DNA from: Xanthostigma xanthostigma | Taxonomy: Eukaryota; Arthropoda; Insecta; Raphidioptera; Raphidiidae | Direction: 5' to 3' | Assembly: GCA_963575645.1 (NCBI GenBank) | Contig: OY754470.1 | Coordinates: 46,779,201-46,843,200, forward strand | Length of the DNA stretch: 64,000 nt | Part shown: piece after piece, positions 53,421 to 62,651 of the stretch | Position numbering within the stretch: the first letter of the stretch is position 1 | Layout of the letters: the number at the start of each line of letters is the position of its first letter | Program-made: the position numbers and the translations under genes | The notes under the pieces: generated by a model | The model's database searches: none | Seen by the model: the letters and a program-made list of their open reading frames with translations, nothing else | What the model was told of the DNA's origin: nothing

Positions 53421-53968
53421 AAAGTCAAAGCAGTCAGTTATTTATTTCGCAGTTAAATGATCTTAAAACAAAAGCACTCAGTTACAAATGGCTGTATAAA
53501 CTTTTACAAAATTAAATATCTACAAGTTTTTTCGGAGATTATCAACAATATTAAATATAATGACGTAATATTACATTATATAATTAATAACTAAAAAAAG
53601 AATAACAGTACCTTAAGAAATTTTAATAACAGTTTTGAGCAAAATTTAAAAACAAATCACATCATTCTCTGAAGATTTATTGTTTTCATGTTTATAGATA
53701 CTGCCGTTAAAATTAATTTAAAAATTCTATTTGATATAGTTTTACTTATAAATTCAATATTGCTTGACACATTACAAATTCAATTTAAATTACAATTTTT
53801 TATTTACAGTTTTTTTAATAGACTAAGGAAAAGTCATTTTTAAGGAGTATTAACACTTTAACAAATTCTTTACTGTTGGATTTGACATTGAAATATTTTA
53901 ACACGCAAACCTCGTAATTTTTAATAAACCCGTTTGCTTTAGGAGTTTGTTTCAGGACTACCATATAT
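53421..53968. other. AT-rich DNA, no gene
   Basis: Nothing recognisable. Confidence 0.25.
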
Positions 53969-54075
53969 GCAAAGTCCGCTGCACACGAGGCTGGATTTGC
54001 CGCTAGGTTCCTTGCTAGATTTCACTACTAGTTTTCTATCGCTGGTTTTCTTAATTGCCATGGATGAAAAATAGC
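53969..54075 (+). repeat. Left-end fragment of the CTGCACACGAGG family
   Basis: CTGCACACGAGGCTGGATTT and CTAGTTTTCTATCGCTGGTT match 62216-62275; the remainder is missing. Confidence 0.6.
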
Positions 54076-54109
54076 TCACCAAATATAATTTCCTAAAGCT
54101 TGGCACCAC

Positions 54110-54846
54110 TTTTTATACGCTTTATATTAGTTTGGGTTGTAAATATGTATGTATGTATGTAACTAACTCCGTAACGGAATCTTTGAGCATAATTTTCACC
54201 AATTTCCCGAAGTCTGATTAATTTGAAACTTTGCATACGTATCAAGGACCGATGACAATGCAATAATTTGATAACAGTTTCCCATTATCCTTATTAGGAC
54301 CCCCAGGATTAATAAATTCTTTTATAGATCCTCTGTAGTAAACGCTTTATTTTCACCAATTTCCCGAAGTCTGATTAATTTGAAACTTTGCATACGTATC
54401 AAGGACCGATGACAATGCAATAATTTGATAACAGTTTCCCATTATCCTTATTAGGACCCCCAGGATTAATAAATTCTTTTATAGATCCTCAGATTAATTT
54501 GAAACTTTGCATACGTATCAAGGACCGATGACAATGCAATAATTTGATAACAGTTTCCCATTATCCTTATTAGGACCCCCAGGATTAATAAATTCTTTTA
54601 TAGATCCTCAAACTAAAAAGTGAAAAATAAAATATAGTTTAAAAAAAACTAAAAAACACGCTTTATATCGCACTAAAAAGTAAAAAATAATTGTTTTAAA
54701 ATAAGCTTAAAAAGCGTTGGGCGCTCGATGTACGAAAATGTGGAACAAAGCGCCCCACGCTTTTTAAGCTTATTTTAAAACAATTATTTTTTACTTTTTA
54801 GTGCGATATAAAGCGTGTTTTTTAGTTTTTTTTAAACTATATTTTT
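54110..54846 (+). mobile_element. Fold-back family copy 3: triplicated module plus terminal hairpin
   Basis: It starts TTTTTATACGCTTTATATTA and a GTATGTATGTATG run like copy 2, but instead of the tRNA-like module it carries three tandem units (54192-54608). It ends in the family hairpin (arms 54630-54725, 54749-54845; ~95 bases), which lacks the central TACTAGTATTATTGTG part of copies 1 and 2. Confidence 0.87.
54192..54608 (+). repeat. Three tandem units (157, 119 and 119 bases)
   Basis: GATTAATTTGAAACTTTGCA begins units at 54216, 54373 and 54492. Each continues TACGTATCAAGGACCGATGA, then GGACCCCCAGGATTAATAAA. The units are essentially identical; the first spacing has 38 extra bases (TGTAGTAAACGC...CCCGAAGTC). 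Confidence 0.93.
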
Positions 54847-54954
54847 TTTCATTTATTTTGAATAATAAACTGAAAAGCCAATTGATTACGTCACCAAGAT
54901 AGAATCCGAGGGGCGAGGGCTGTAGGTTTGTAGTAGACTGAAACACCGATGTTC

Positions 54955-55480
54955 TAATAGTCCAAGTTCCCATGACAGAAAAAGTTACCCCTACGAACAC
55001 CTCAAAATTATAAAGTGTAAATGGCTGAAAAACATGTAAGAAACATGTTACGCCCGCCAGACTAGTAAAAATTTGTTAATTGTTATTAACAAAAATTGTC
55101 AGCCAGACAAGTTGTATTAGATAGAAGAGATCTTAAACTTTAAAAAAATTCAAGGAGGCGTTCTGAAATGTATTTTCATAAAAAAAAATAATTTATAACA
55201 AATGAAGTCTGACAAATTTATTAACAAAAATTGTCAGCCAGACAAATTTTTTCAAAAATGGTACATTATTTACTACAAATTGTATAAATTTCAAGCAGGT
55301 GTTTTGGAAAAAAATCATGTTTTTTTTTAAATTCAAAAATTCATAAAAAATAACAATTAACAAATTTTTACTAGTCTGGCGGGCGTAACACGTCTCTTAC
55401 ATGTTTTTCAGCCATTTTCACTTTATAATTTTGAGATGTTCGTAGGGGTAACTTTTTCTGTCATGGGAGCTTGGACTATA
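54955..55480. repeat. Long inverted-repeat element, ~130-base arms
   Basis: GTCCAAGTTCCCATGACAG, AAAGTTACCCCTACGAACA and GTTACGCCCGCCAGACTAGT on the left are mirrored at 55362-55480. The centre contains repeated ATTGTCAGCCAGACAA phrases (55096, 55230). Confidence 0.9.
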
Positions 55481-55499
55481 TTGACCTCAACTACTAACG

Positions 55500-55668
55500 A
55501 GGTCCGTCCCGGTTTCACTCGGGTGCAACAGAACGGATGTGGGGGTTGGAACATGAGTACGAACATTCATCTTAATTTACCAAGATGAATGTTGTGTCCA
55601 AATTTCATGGTGATCGAAGTTACCGTTCAAGAGTTTTTGTCAGACAGACAAATTTTGGTTTTGAGTTT
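55500..55668 (-). mobile_element. Partial Helitron-like element (GTCCGTCCCGG family)
   Basis: GGTCCGTCCCGGTTTCACTC, then CAAATTTCATGGTGATCGAA and TTACCGTTCAAGAGTTTTTG as in 12456 and 63635. Truncated at the minus-strand 5' side. Confidence 0.55.
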
Positions 55669-55681
55669 TATATATATGAGA

Positions 55682-56046
55682 TCGGTAATTACTGGTATTC
55701 CTCTCGGGAGAAGTAACTATGACTAATTTGGAATGATCTAACCTCTATCATTTGCAGGTCGAAAATGCGTCATTTTTTACGATAATGACAAATCTGAGAA
55801 GAATGTTTATTTTAATACACAACATAAAATCTAACAGTAAATTTCTTTGTTTTTAGCTTTAGGAAGGTTCGCCAAAAATTGAGAAAATTTTTAACTCCTA
55901 AAATTCAGATTTTTATCAATAGAAAACCGAAGTAGATTCTCTCGAAAATGACGCATTTCGGAGCCCCAAGTAATAGACATTAAATCATTTCAAATTAGCC
56001 ATAGTTTCTTCTCCCGAAAGGAATACGAGCAATTACTGGTCACCTT
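55682..56046. mobile_element. Complete MITE, GGTAATTACTGGTATTCC termini
   Basis: Arms of ~110 bases: ACTGGTATTCCTCTCGGGAG and ATGACTAATTTGGAATGAT left; the mirrored GGAATACGAGCAATTACTGG right. Truncated relatives lie at 8529 and 15043. It sits just past the Pitx 3' end. Confidence 0.82.
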
Positions 56047-56513
56047 GATATAGATAAATAATAGTTTAGTAATTAACTGGACATTTCATGATATGTCTAG
56101 ATTTTCATGCTGTAGCTTGATATCACTAGATTTTAATATTACTCTCAAGCTCCTTCAAGTTTATAAATGCTCAACAATGTCTTTACCAATTAATGTGCTT
56201 GTTAATTCGAAATGACTTTTCTCTAATCAATATTTACGCATATTCAAAGTATAAAGTAACTATTTTTTTATTGCACGTAAGTACATTATAATCATAATCG
56301 TCCAAACAACAGAAAACAGTTGAATCATTTGTCTTGAGCGTCCAGCTCACGCAATACCAACTTAAAACATTTACACTTCAAACACACACACATAATGACT
56401 GCTGTATAGATTGAGGTTGGTAATAAAGGGTTAAACTACACAGATTCATCTTCAAACCTTGGTATTTACGTGTCGAGTTCTGATTGGTCGCCCTCCTGGG
56501 CAGTATCGTCATC
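56047..56513 (-). other. Probable Pitx 3' untranslated region and gene end
   Basis: This interval has no coding signal. It includes the candidate poly(A) signal and a short CA-rich stretch near 56383. It separates the Pitx stop from an inverted-repeat element ending at about 56046. Confidence 0.5.
56267..56272 (-). promoter_or_regulatory. Candidate polyadenylation signal AATAAA for the Pitx gene
   Basis: The plus strand reads tttatt, so the minus strand carries AATAAA about 240 bases beyond the Pitx stop codon. It is the first clear canonical hexamer after the stop. AT-rich DNA makes chance matches common, so this is a candidate only. Confidence 0.4.
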
Positions 56514-57131
56514 TCAGCCAGGTCTTTCCGAGCCCACCGTAGTCGTTGCTCCCGCATATTGACACGCCGACAATCCGGCCGACCCGGAGCGCACCGGACT
56601 AACAGCACTCGAATAGGACGTCACAAAACCGGACGAGTGTTGTTTGGCCTTGAGACGCAACGAGGCTATGCTAGAACTCATGGCCGTGCACGGTTCGGCC
56701 GCCGCGCGGTGATGATACATGCTGTACGGATTGGCGGGTGTCGTATACGGACACGGTTGGCCCGGAACGACAGATCCGGGCGCCGCGGTCAAACCGGCCG
56801 TGCCCATGGCACCGCTCAACATCGAACCGGCCGCGGTCGACATGCCGGCTACCGATGTCGCCGCGTTGAAACAGTTGACCGGATTCTGGTGATGGTTAGT
56901 CGGCACCACAGGCCAAGGAAAGCTCTTCGTGCCGAGCGGACTCGGAACTTTGCTCGCCCAGTTGTTGTAAGACGAGTAAGATGAATAGAGCGTGTCTGGA
57001 TCGGTGAACGGTTGCATGAGACCGTTGAATTGGCTGCCGAAACCGTTTTTGAAATCGGCGGCCGCAGCGGCTGCGTTCATAGCGTTGCGTTCGCGCTTGC
57101 GCCATTTGGCACGTCGGTTCTTGAACCATAC
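56514..57131 (-). CDS. Ptx1: Last coding exon of a Pitx/Ptx1-type paired-like homeodomain transcription factor (5' exons not in window)
   Basis: The exon encodes 205 residues and a TGA stop (56514-56516). It opens in homeodomain helix 3 with VWFKNRRAKWRKRERN, homeodomain positions 47-60 plus flank. Lysine at position 50 marks the bicoid/Pitx/Otx/Gsc class, which binds TAATCC-type sites. Then come an alanine run, the block NNWASKVPSPLGTKSFPWPV (about residues 55-75), an Ala/Gly/Ser-rich stretch, and an OAR-like motif SSIASLRLKAKQHSSGF (about 153-169) followed by GLSACQY near the C-terminus. K50 plus OAR plus the SPLGTKSFPWP block is the Pitx pattern; Otx and Gsc lack this arrangement. The start is a splice acceptor (cag/GTATGG at 57132/57131), placing the intron between homeodomain residues 46 and 47, the usual paired-like position. 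The exon is much more GC-rich than its surroundings, as expected for a conserved coding exon in AT-rich repeats. The protein should act in the nucleus. The N-terminal part and most of the homeodomain lie upstream on the minus strand, above 57131 and probably outside the window. Confidence 0.93.
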   Translation of the reverse strand, partial: VWFKNRRAKWRKRERNAMNAAAAAADFKNGFGSQFNGLMQPFTDPDTLYSSYSSYNNWASKVPSPLGTKSFPWPVVPTNHHQNPVNCFNAATSVAGMSTAAGSMLSGAMGTAGLTAAPGSVVPGQPCPYTTPANPYSMYHHRAAAEPCTAMSSSIASLRLKAKQHSSGFVTSYSSAVSPVRSGSAGLSACQYAGATTTVGSERPG

Positions 57132-57150
57132 CTGAAACAAAACAATGGCT
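57132..57150 (-). promoter_or_regulatory. Splice acceptor and polypyrimidine tract of the Pitx last exon
   Basis: On the minus strand the sequence reads gccattgttttgtttcag directly before the exon. It has a T-rich tract and an AG at 57133-57132. The reading frame enters the exon in phase 0 at Val47 of the homeodomain, which agrees with the conserved intron site in paired-like homeobox genes. Confidence 0.85.
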
Positions 57151-57189
57151 GTTAATACTTATTATATTCAACCAAAGTTACAGATGATA

Positions 57190-57645
57190 TTGAAGCTTTA
57201 TTTAGTTGAGGAACGAGTTTGAAATAAGCTTCACCAGAGTATCGCTTGTGGCCAACGTTTTGAAAAATATATTTTCATCATCAGGGCCCAATGAACATGT
57301 ATAATAATCGTTACATTTAATATCATTTTTAAATTTAAAAAACTGTCGAAATTCATAATTGTGAAAATAATTTTAATATACGTGATCAATTTGATCACGT
57401 ATATTAAAATTATTTTCACAATTTACCATCTTAACTTGCATTGAGGTATGTAATAATGTATATAGTTTAATCTGATCTATAATGTATATACTGTAATTTA
57501 AAAATCGAAATAATATTAAATGTAACGATTATTATACATGTTCATAGGCCCTGATGATGAAAATATATTTTTCGAAACGTTGGCCACAAGCGATACTCTG
57601 GTAAAGCTTATTTCTCTATGTTCGTCAACTAAATAAATCTCCTTC
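57190..57645. repeat. Fold-back element in the Pitx intron with a perfect central palindrome
   Basis: The ends are inverted copies: 57195-57335 (TTATTTAGTTGA, then CCAGAGTATCGCTTGTGGCC, then CATCAGGGCC) matches 57520-57640 read on the other strand. The middle contains a palindrome with 33-base arms (57357-57389 and 57391-57423) around a single T. The arms differ by a few substitutions and one insertion, so the element is fairly old. It has no coding capacity and lies about 60 bases upstream of the last Pitx exon. Confidence 0.85.
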
Positions 57646-57768
57646 AATACATATTTTTGGAACAAAACTTCTACTAACAATTACAGATGATAGTTGAAAG
57701 AGTATTTACATACAAGACACCAAACAGTTTGCAGCCTAAAAAGCTAAAATATACTTTTTATGAAATTA

Positions 57769-58161
57769 CAGGGCTGGATTTACTCTGTCGCCCTGGGGAA
57801 CCGTAAAAAATACCGGCCCATTACCTAAACCCTACATAAAATGGAAAACGGTACGGTATACAATTTTCATATAAATAAAATGATACATTTATAGTCAAAA
57901 ATCTTTTTATTACAAATGGAATAAATTAGACAAAAACATTAAAAATCATAAATTGTTAAAAAAACGATTGCTCGTCAATTGCAAACGCGTCTGATTGAAA
58001 AAAACGTATTTATCGATGTTTTCAATACGGACACACTTTTCGGAGAATTTTTTGTAACGCGAAAAAAATGTTTTGTCCCACGTTCAAAATTTTGCTAACC
58101 CTGGAAATTTTGACGCCCTTTGACGCCCTGGGCACTAGCCCCTAGTGTCAATCCAGCGCTG
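57769..58161. mobile_element. hAT-like non-autonomous element in the Pitx intron
   Basis: It begins CAGGGCTGGATTTACTC and ends with the inverted GTCAATCCAGCGCTG, a typical hAT-like CAG...CTG pair. The first 13 bases equal those of the elements at 46141 and 47831. No clean 8-base target duplication is visible, so it is old or the flanks have changed. There is no transposase reading frame. Confidence 0.6.
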
Positions 58162-60116
58162 TCTCTCAATAAAAGACATTATTTTTTATATTAAATACCG
58201 TGTTCATCGTGATAACAATATTTAGAAAAATCGCAGGTATGTGTGAACAAAAAAATATTAGATTTCGTCTATGAATTTAGACTAAAAATATAGAGGACCG
58301 TGGTACTTATAAATAAATCTAATATTTTTTTTGTCCAAATGAAACAAATTTGCATTTTTTATGTCTTTCAATAAAAAAATAAACAAATTGCAAAGCAATA
58401 TTGTGTAATTACAAAATGGAGAATTGTTAAAATAAAAGATACAAAGGTAATTAAATATAAATATTGTAATTTTGCATATTTAATGGCCACTGTAAATAAA
58501 TATCGTCTATTTCTGTTTCTGTGCAATGAATATAAATATTATATATTCCAATTAATCAATAAAAATATATTTAATAGTGTTGTATGTACGCCGTGTTCAA
58601 CAATGTTTTGATAAAATCTAAAAAAATAACAATTTCAAACTCTTGAAAAATATCGAAAAGTTTATAATTAAAAGTACACAGATCAAAATCCTAACAAAAG
58701 CCGGACACTTGGCAACCATATGTGGGGTCATTTGTTTGTAAAAAAAACGAGTGTGCTTTAGACCACACGACTCAAGTAAAACTTCTTCCTGCCATTTGTT
58801 ATTATTCACCCGAAAACTCACAAAATATGAACTTTAAAATGATTTTACAATTTTATTCACTTTAAACGTAGAATATTTAATGTATTGAATAAAATATTAA
58901 TTTATAAAATTGTTCAAGAACGAAATGAACAGTCTAATGTAAGAAGAAAGAAATATAAACATATAGATAATGAAGACAAAAGTAATACATTGCAATTACT
59001 TAGCTCTCGTTGGATTTTAAGCGTAAATCTTTATGAAATATTATTTAGCTCTGCAAGTTAAGTAGGTTTACAAAACTTTTTTCTGTCACCCGATAGCGCC
59101 ACTGGCAATTAAAGTATGTGTCATTCTATTGTTAGTACTGCTTATATTTTCGGCCACCTGACGGCGCCACTAGCCAATGAAGTATTTGTCATCCGCTTTC
59201 TAACTTCACTAACTTATATCTCCCTCTCAACTTCCGTTCGCCTCGCCCGATCACACTTCCGTAAATCTCTCGTCAGGAGGCATTCACCAGCTTACTCCCC
59301 AAGTCAAGCGTACGTAAAGAAGTTTTACTTCAAAAATCGATAAATTTTAAATAACCCTTATGGATTTTGTGCAGGTTCTCCGTTGATTAAATAGATTGTA
59401 TAACATAAAGCATTCGTGGCCACAGTGTAGGTACTATAATATATAATACGTGTTATGTAATAATGATGATGATGTCAGATAGGTAGCGGAGCCCTTGTCA
59501 GTATCGTCATTTACAGACAGTGCACAGCCTGTCATATCGCATTTTACGTTTCGTTCGTTACACAAACTTGCGAACCGTACAAAACGCCCGCCTGCCAGCT
59601 ACTGATACAGCCACATTGTAATACAGGCAAACCTCGTTCAACTCGGCGGTCGCGGATACTGACATCATTAATGTTTTACGCAGTTAATTTAGTAAATGTC
59701 TATGTTACGGTCTGAACCCGAATTCGGTCAATAACTGAAATAAATGCGCAAAACTAGTTTTGACCAACGAATATTACCCAAACCCGAAATCTTACATTTA
59801 AACGGGTTTTGAGTGTTATAAAATGAGCAAAACTAGTTTTGTCTACAAACCTGCGATTTTTCTCATTAATTATTATCGGGGAATTATTAAACGGTCGAAT
59901 AAAATAAAATTGGTGACTGATGATGAGATACTGTTTTAATAACTTGAGATATTAAAATAATAGTTGGGCGACTAAATTACTAAGTGAGCGACTAGAATTC
60001 CTTCGGTAATTTTGAAGCAGATATTTTAAACTTTTTATTTTTTTTTTCACTTTGAGACTACAACTTAAAACTCACATTTTCATGAAGATTGAAAACCGTA
60101 GCTTTTTTTGATAAAG
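58162..60116. other. Intronic or upstream DNA with no recognisable gene
   Basis: The stretch is AT-rich with poly-A/T runs. Near 59090-59200 two similar phrases occur (CGATAGCGCCACTGGC and GACGGCGCCACTAGCC), suggesting a small duplicated repeat. I see no homeobox exon and no other coding signal. Confidence 0.4.
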
Positions 60117-60342
60117 GGGTATGCGAATTGTCTCGCAGTGAAACGCGATGGGGCAAAGGTGGAGTTTTTAAAAAAATAATTCCGGGGTGAACGATAAACG
60201 GATATGGGAATTGTAATTCCGGGGTGAATGATATAAAGGGGTATGCGAATTGTCTTGCAGTGAAACGGGAAGGGGCAAATGTGGAGTTTTTAAAAAAACA
60301 ATTCCGGGGTGAACGATAACGGGGTATGCGAATTAAATAGTT
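60117..60342. repeat. Two tandem ~120-base units
   Basis: The phrase GGGGTATGCGAATTGTCT starts near 60117 and again near 60238. Both copies continue GCAGTGAAACG, then GGGGCAAA, then TGGAGTTTTTAAAAAAA and ATTCCGGGGTGAACGATAA. A third start, GGGGTATGCGAATT, is cut off by the palindrome that follows. Confidence 0.8.
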
Positions 60343-60449
60343 AATTGTTTGAATAGAACTGCGTTTTCTAAAAAATGTATATTTAATTGACAGTCAATTA
60401 AATATATATTTTTTAGAGAACGCAGTTCTATTCAAACAGTTAATTATTA
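60343..60449. repeat. Long hairpin with ~50-base arms
   Basis: The left arm (TTAATTGTTTGAATAGAACT to TTAATTGAC) is nearly the exact reverse complement of the right arm (GTCAATTAAATAT to CAGTTAATTA), with a minimal loop near 60393. It directly abuts the tandem units before it. Confidence 0.85.
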
Positions 60450-60991
60450 ACAAAATGCCGTTCAGAATAAATAAATCATTTGCCAAATTTTGAAAAAAAT
60501 GCAGGATGTAACGTTGATACTCAAACAAATATAAGGTGGCTCAAATATTATGATGTTTCCCATTTTGTATTTTAAGTAACTCAAATGGATGTTTGTAAGT
60601 TGCTGTTCTGTTGATTTCTCGTCACGCGCAGTCAGTCGCTCACTTAGTAATACAGTAACTCAAATTGATTATTTTTGTCATCCAAAATTGTAATTTACAG
60701 TCACTCGTTTAAATACTACCCATTATTATCCATGGACACGATATCTAATATATATTTGTAATAAATGTTAGGTTCCTCCTGTCCTAACAGCCTCTCAGGC
60801 CGGGGGCCCGTGGTATTTTACCCGTTCTGCCACCTTACTGTTACGCCACTGATCATATTAAAATGTAAAATTTTTGTATTTGCTATTTATTGCTGAAATT
60901 CAAAAAAATAAGCTTATAACACAAAATACTAGTTTATACTAGTACCTATCTAAGTTGTAATGAAGGTACTTTAGGTGAGCCGAATCAACAT
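60450..60991. other. Repeat fragment and unassigned intronic DNA
   Basis: At about 60763-60852 there is a phrase ending in TACGCCACTG (the inverse of CAGTGGCGTA), with CCTCTCAGGCC and GGGCCC before it. This looks like one terminus of a repeat; the matching left end was not found. The rest is AT-rich with no coding signal. Confidence 0.35.
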
Positions 60992-61015
60992 ACTACTACT
61001 ACTACTACTACCTAC

Positions 61016-61048
<33 letters not shown>

Positions 61049-61925
61049 GCTTTTATTTTAAAAAACTGTAAAGTACAGTGTTAAAAATGTCAGGTGAATG
61101 AACATTACAGTAAATATTCATTTAAATTATTAAAAGCGTTTTCCAGCAAATACATTTTCAGAGAATTTTTGAAATGTTTTACATCTGTAGCTAATTTTAT
61201 ATTTGCAAATACATTTTCAGAGAATTTTTGAAATGTTTTACATCTGTAGCTAATTTTATATTTACAGGCAGTTTATTAAAAATAGTTACCCCTAGATGGG
61301 CTGGGAATCTTTTGATTAAATTTAAGCGACTATAAGGAACTCTTAGAGTGCTTTTTTGGCGTGTATTGATGTTGTGAATATCAGAAACTAGTTCATATTT
61401 ATCTTTATTTGTAAAAGTATATAAAGCTAATTCAAAAATGTAAGATGATGTTAAAGTAAATATTTTGAATTTTTTGAAGAGTTCCCTACAGGAGCTAGTC
61501 TGTGTCACCCCGCCAATACATCTAACAATCCTCTTCTGTGAAATAAAAACATTGGAAGCTGAAATCGAAAAGCCCCAGAAACAGACTCCGTAGTTCAGCC
61601 TCGAATGTACCTGCGCATAATACAGGCAAATCAATTGCTGCTGATCCAAGATATCTCTCAGATTCCTAAACAGATAATATTATATAGAATTCAATCTACC
61701 AGTCAAAGTTTCACAATGAAACTTTCAATTTAGGTTTGCATCAATATGCAAACCTAAAAACTTAGTATATTGAACTCTAGATATATATCATTATTATTAG
61801 TCTTTAGAGAGATATTTAGATCAGACCTGTTCTGATGGCTGTGAAAACGTATAAAATTTGTTTTCGTGTCATTCAAGATCAGATATTTGTGCAAAACTAA
61901 ACTTTGGAATCACTCTTGTGACTCA
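60992..61925 (-). pseudogene. Jockey/CR1-like LINE, decayed reverse-transcriptase C-terminal part with 3' microsatellite tail
   Basis: Read on the minus strand, the DNA encodes the region after the reverse-transcriptase active site. A TKFLGLHIDANL-like block lies near 61750, interrupted by stops. An open stretch at 61649-61197 then carries YAQVHSRLNYGVCFWG, QKRIVRCIGG and SCRELFKKFKIFTL. These are the usual landmarks of the jockey/CR1 C-terminal end. The element ends in a trinucleotide tail (AAT and ACT repeats on the plus strand, 60992-61048). A 59-base tandem duplication at 61146-61263 shifts the frame and gives a premature stop. It is 5'-truncated, as most LINE copies are. The same family appears in plus orientation at 10239-10650. 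It lies in the Pitx intron or upstream region. Confidence 0.85.
61146..61263. repeat. Perfect 59-base tandem duplication in the LINE
   Basis: The unit 61146-61204 is repeated exactly at 61205-61263. Because 59 is not a multiple of three, the LINE frame ends early in MYLQI instead of continuing MYLLENAF as in the sister copy near 10530. Confidence 0.9.
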
Positions 61926-62211
61926 CGTTGCCATTGGAGGGTTAATTAAATGCAAGTTCGGTCATACGTGTGCTCATTGTACGAAAGACGGCAAATAGGT
62001 GGCAGTGAAGACGGTTTTGTAGACTTATTTCCGGTACATAAAAGCCCTGATGATCAGTCGATCGTTCTACCATGGTAACTCCTTCAGACGTTTCTACCAC
62101 AGCGTCCACAGCAGTACGTATAACTTATCAAATCGGAGTTCGAATTCTTGAAAATTCGCTTCCACACCGTTAGGTTCCTTGCTAGATTTCTAGCGCTGCT
62201 TTTCTTAAGGT
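61926..62211. other. Unassigned DNA, no gene recognised
   Basis: A mixed-composition stretch with no long open frame, no clear repeats and no homeobox exon. It lies between the LINE and the next inverted-repeat element. Confidence 0.3.
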
Positions 62212-62651
62212 CGCTGCACACGAGGCTAGAAACGCTGCTAGATTTGCCTATACTAGTTTTCTAGCGCTGGTTTTCTTGATTGCTGTTATGTGCTCGCTTC
62301 ACACGAGACTACTTTTCAAGCTTGTTTTGTGGATAGATCTGGTGCGCGCGCAGTGACAGTTCGAATATAAACACAGAGCAAAACGTGTCTGTTGTCTGAC
62401 TCTAAGCAGAATGACGCCATGTTAATTTGTGAGCGTTTGTTCAAGTCGCCCACGTGACAAGATACTGCTTCCTGATTGGTTCTTGCTCATACTTAAAAGC
62501 GGACCTAACAAGACAAATAGCCCCTGTTTTAATTTTAAAAAATATCTTGTGAGCTAGTAGGTGAGCCCGCGGTGACGTTATTTTCAGCTTCGTACCCAGC
62601 CTACCGGCCAGAAGAAGTCCAAGCAGTGTTTCTAGCCTCATGTGCAGTGGC
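62212..62651. mobile_element. Inverted-repeat element, family ending CTGCACACGAGGCTAGAAAC
   Basis: The left end GTCGCTGCACACGAGGCTAG and the right end TAGCCTCATGTGCAGTGGC are inverted. The inside has GCCCACGTGACAAGATACTG and TGATTGGTTCTTGCTCA. Relatives in this window are at 15320-15597 (right half), 30140-30935 (interrupted) and 53969-54075 (left end). No transposase is encoded. Confidence 0.7.

Noticed and set aside
52883-53460. Two overlapping open stretches suggesting a gene
   Set aside because: They lie within the arms of an inverted-repeat element and have no transposase or host motifs.
56267-56272. Treating the AATAAA as a proven gene end
   Set aside because: Kept only as a candidate because the hexamer is frequent in AT-rich DNA.
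56484-56984. Long Arg-rich open stretch on the plus strand (166 codons)
   Set aside because: It is the antisense of the GC-rich Pitx exon; the minus-strand frame has a homeodomain end and OAR motif, so this one is a shadow.
56896-57171. Minus-strand open stretch overlapping the Pitx exon in another frame
   Set aside because: It crosses the splice acceptor and lacks domains; it overlaps the supported Pitx frame.
59116-59343. Plus-strand open stretch as a possible exon
   Set aside because: No domain match, and it overlaps a small duplicated repeat phrase; not supported.
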